Below, piece after piece: positions 59,990-60,097 of a stretch of 60,097 nt of DNA; the stretch's first letter is position 1; each line of letters begins with the position of its first letter. The DNA comes from JBOGJG01 sp050747825. GTDB lineage: Bacteria > Acidobacteriota > UBA6911 > RPQK01 > JBOGJG01. The notes under the pieces were generated by a model. That model searched no databases and was not told the origin of the DNA. It saw nothing but the letters and a program-made list of their open reading frames with translations. The stretch lies in contig JBOGJG010000330.1 of assembly GCA_050747825.1 (NCBI GenBank), positions 1-60,097 on the forward strand. The letters run 5' to 3'. The translations under genes and the position numbers were made by a program.

Positions 59990-60097
59990 CTAAACAACCA
60001 CCATGTTGTTCCTGTGAACCACGGCGGGCCCGTAGTGGTATCCCAGGATGCGGGCTATTTCATTGGAGTGATGGCCGAGGATCGATTTCAGGTCAGT
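59990..60097 (-). CDS. proB: C-terminus of glutamate 5-kinase (partial)
   Basis: The last 35 codons, entering from the right edge, read DLKSILGHHSNEIARILGYH then YGPAVVHRNNMVVV and stop. This matches the end of the PUA domain of glutamate 5-kinase (family pattern I.G..S.EI..VLG....VVHRDNLVL), the first proline enzyme. Its place upstream of proA on the same strand supports the call. The catalytic kinase domain is outside the window. Confidence 0.8.
   Translation of the reverse strand, partial: TDLKSILGHHSNEIARILGYHYGPAVVHRNNMVVV

Overview
The window looks like chromosomal DNA of an acidobacterium-like Gram-negative bacterium, possibly from a metagenome assembly. This is inferred from gene content: an Oar/carboxypeptidase-regulatory TonB-dependent receptor, a DUF5916 outer-membrane protein, an ASPIC/UnbV protein remnant, Tat-signal oxidoreductases, a phosphate-selective porin and short intergenic tandem repeats. 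No rRNA, tRNA, CRISPR array, prophage or complete insertion sequence was recognised.

Layout. 0-1.2 kb: a GC3-rich fragment of a CusA-type metal efflux pump and an unassigned stretch with a double-hairpin terminator. 1.2-8.6 kb: a large TonB-dependent receptor followed in frame by the tail of an ASPIC/UnbV protein, then on the minus strand an SDR dehydrogenase, a DUF5916 protein and an intradiol dioxygenase. 8.66-17.9 kb: a cobalamin-riboswitch-headed operon (btuB-btuF-btuC-btuD-cbiA-cobQ and a signal-less cobalamin-binding protein). 17.8-19.4 kb: a small gene interrupted by an inverted copy of 61 bp from the neighbouring DUF72 gene, then RNase HI. 19.4-20.6 kb: a phosphate-selective porin.

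20.7-35.0 kb: a six-gene minus-strand operon glgE, treS-maltokinase, glgB, treZ, a GH57/DUF3536 protein and treY. It encodes most of a closed alpha-glucan/trehalose cycle. TreS makes maltose from trehalose and its kinase domain makes maltose-1-phosphate. GlgE polymerises that, GlgB branches the glucan, and TreY/TreZ cut trehalose back off the chain ends. The debranching enzyme expected beside treY-treZ is missing, and the GH57 gene sits in its place. This is the best candidate here for an under-described system.

35.0-39.3 kb: an aldehyde dehydrogenase, a nitroreductase, an Rhs remnant, mtgA, a possible REP-like element and a glycine-zipper protein. 39.3-44.1 kb: a ZIP transporter, a PAP2 phosphatase, MoaB, a HIT protein, a divergent XRE regulator/receiver-domain pair, a 53-residue membrane protein and a mannose-1-phosphate guanylyltransferase-like protein. 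44.1-48.4 kb: sugar-phosphate metabolism (transaldolase-phosphoglucose isomerase fusion, RpiB, ROK kinase), which fits the glucan cluster. 48.4-60.1 kb: CtaB, an unknown small protein, enoyl-CoA hydratase with a carboxyltransferase, DUF3309, an acyl-CoA synthetase-ACP-acyltransferase fusion, a Yip1-like protein, a Gfo/Idh/MocA oxidoreductase, a class V aminotransferase, proA and the end of proB. Two heptanucleotide repeat arrays lie in the last 3 kb. Calls rest on reading motifs in the translated sequence; no database search was run.
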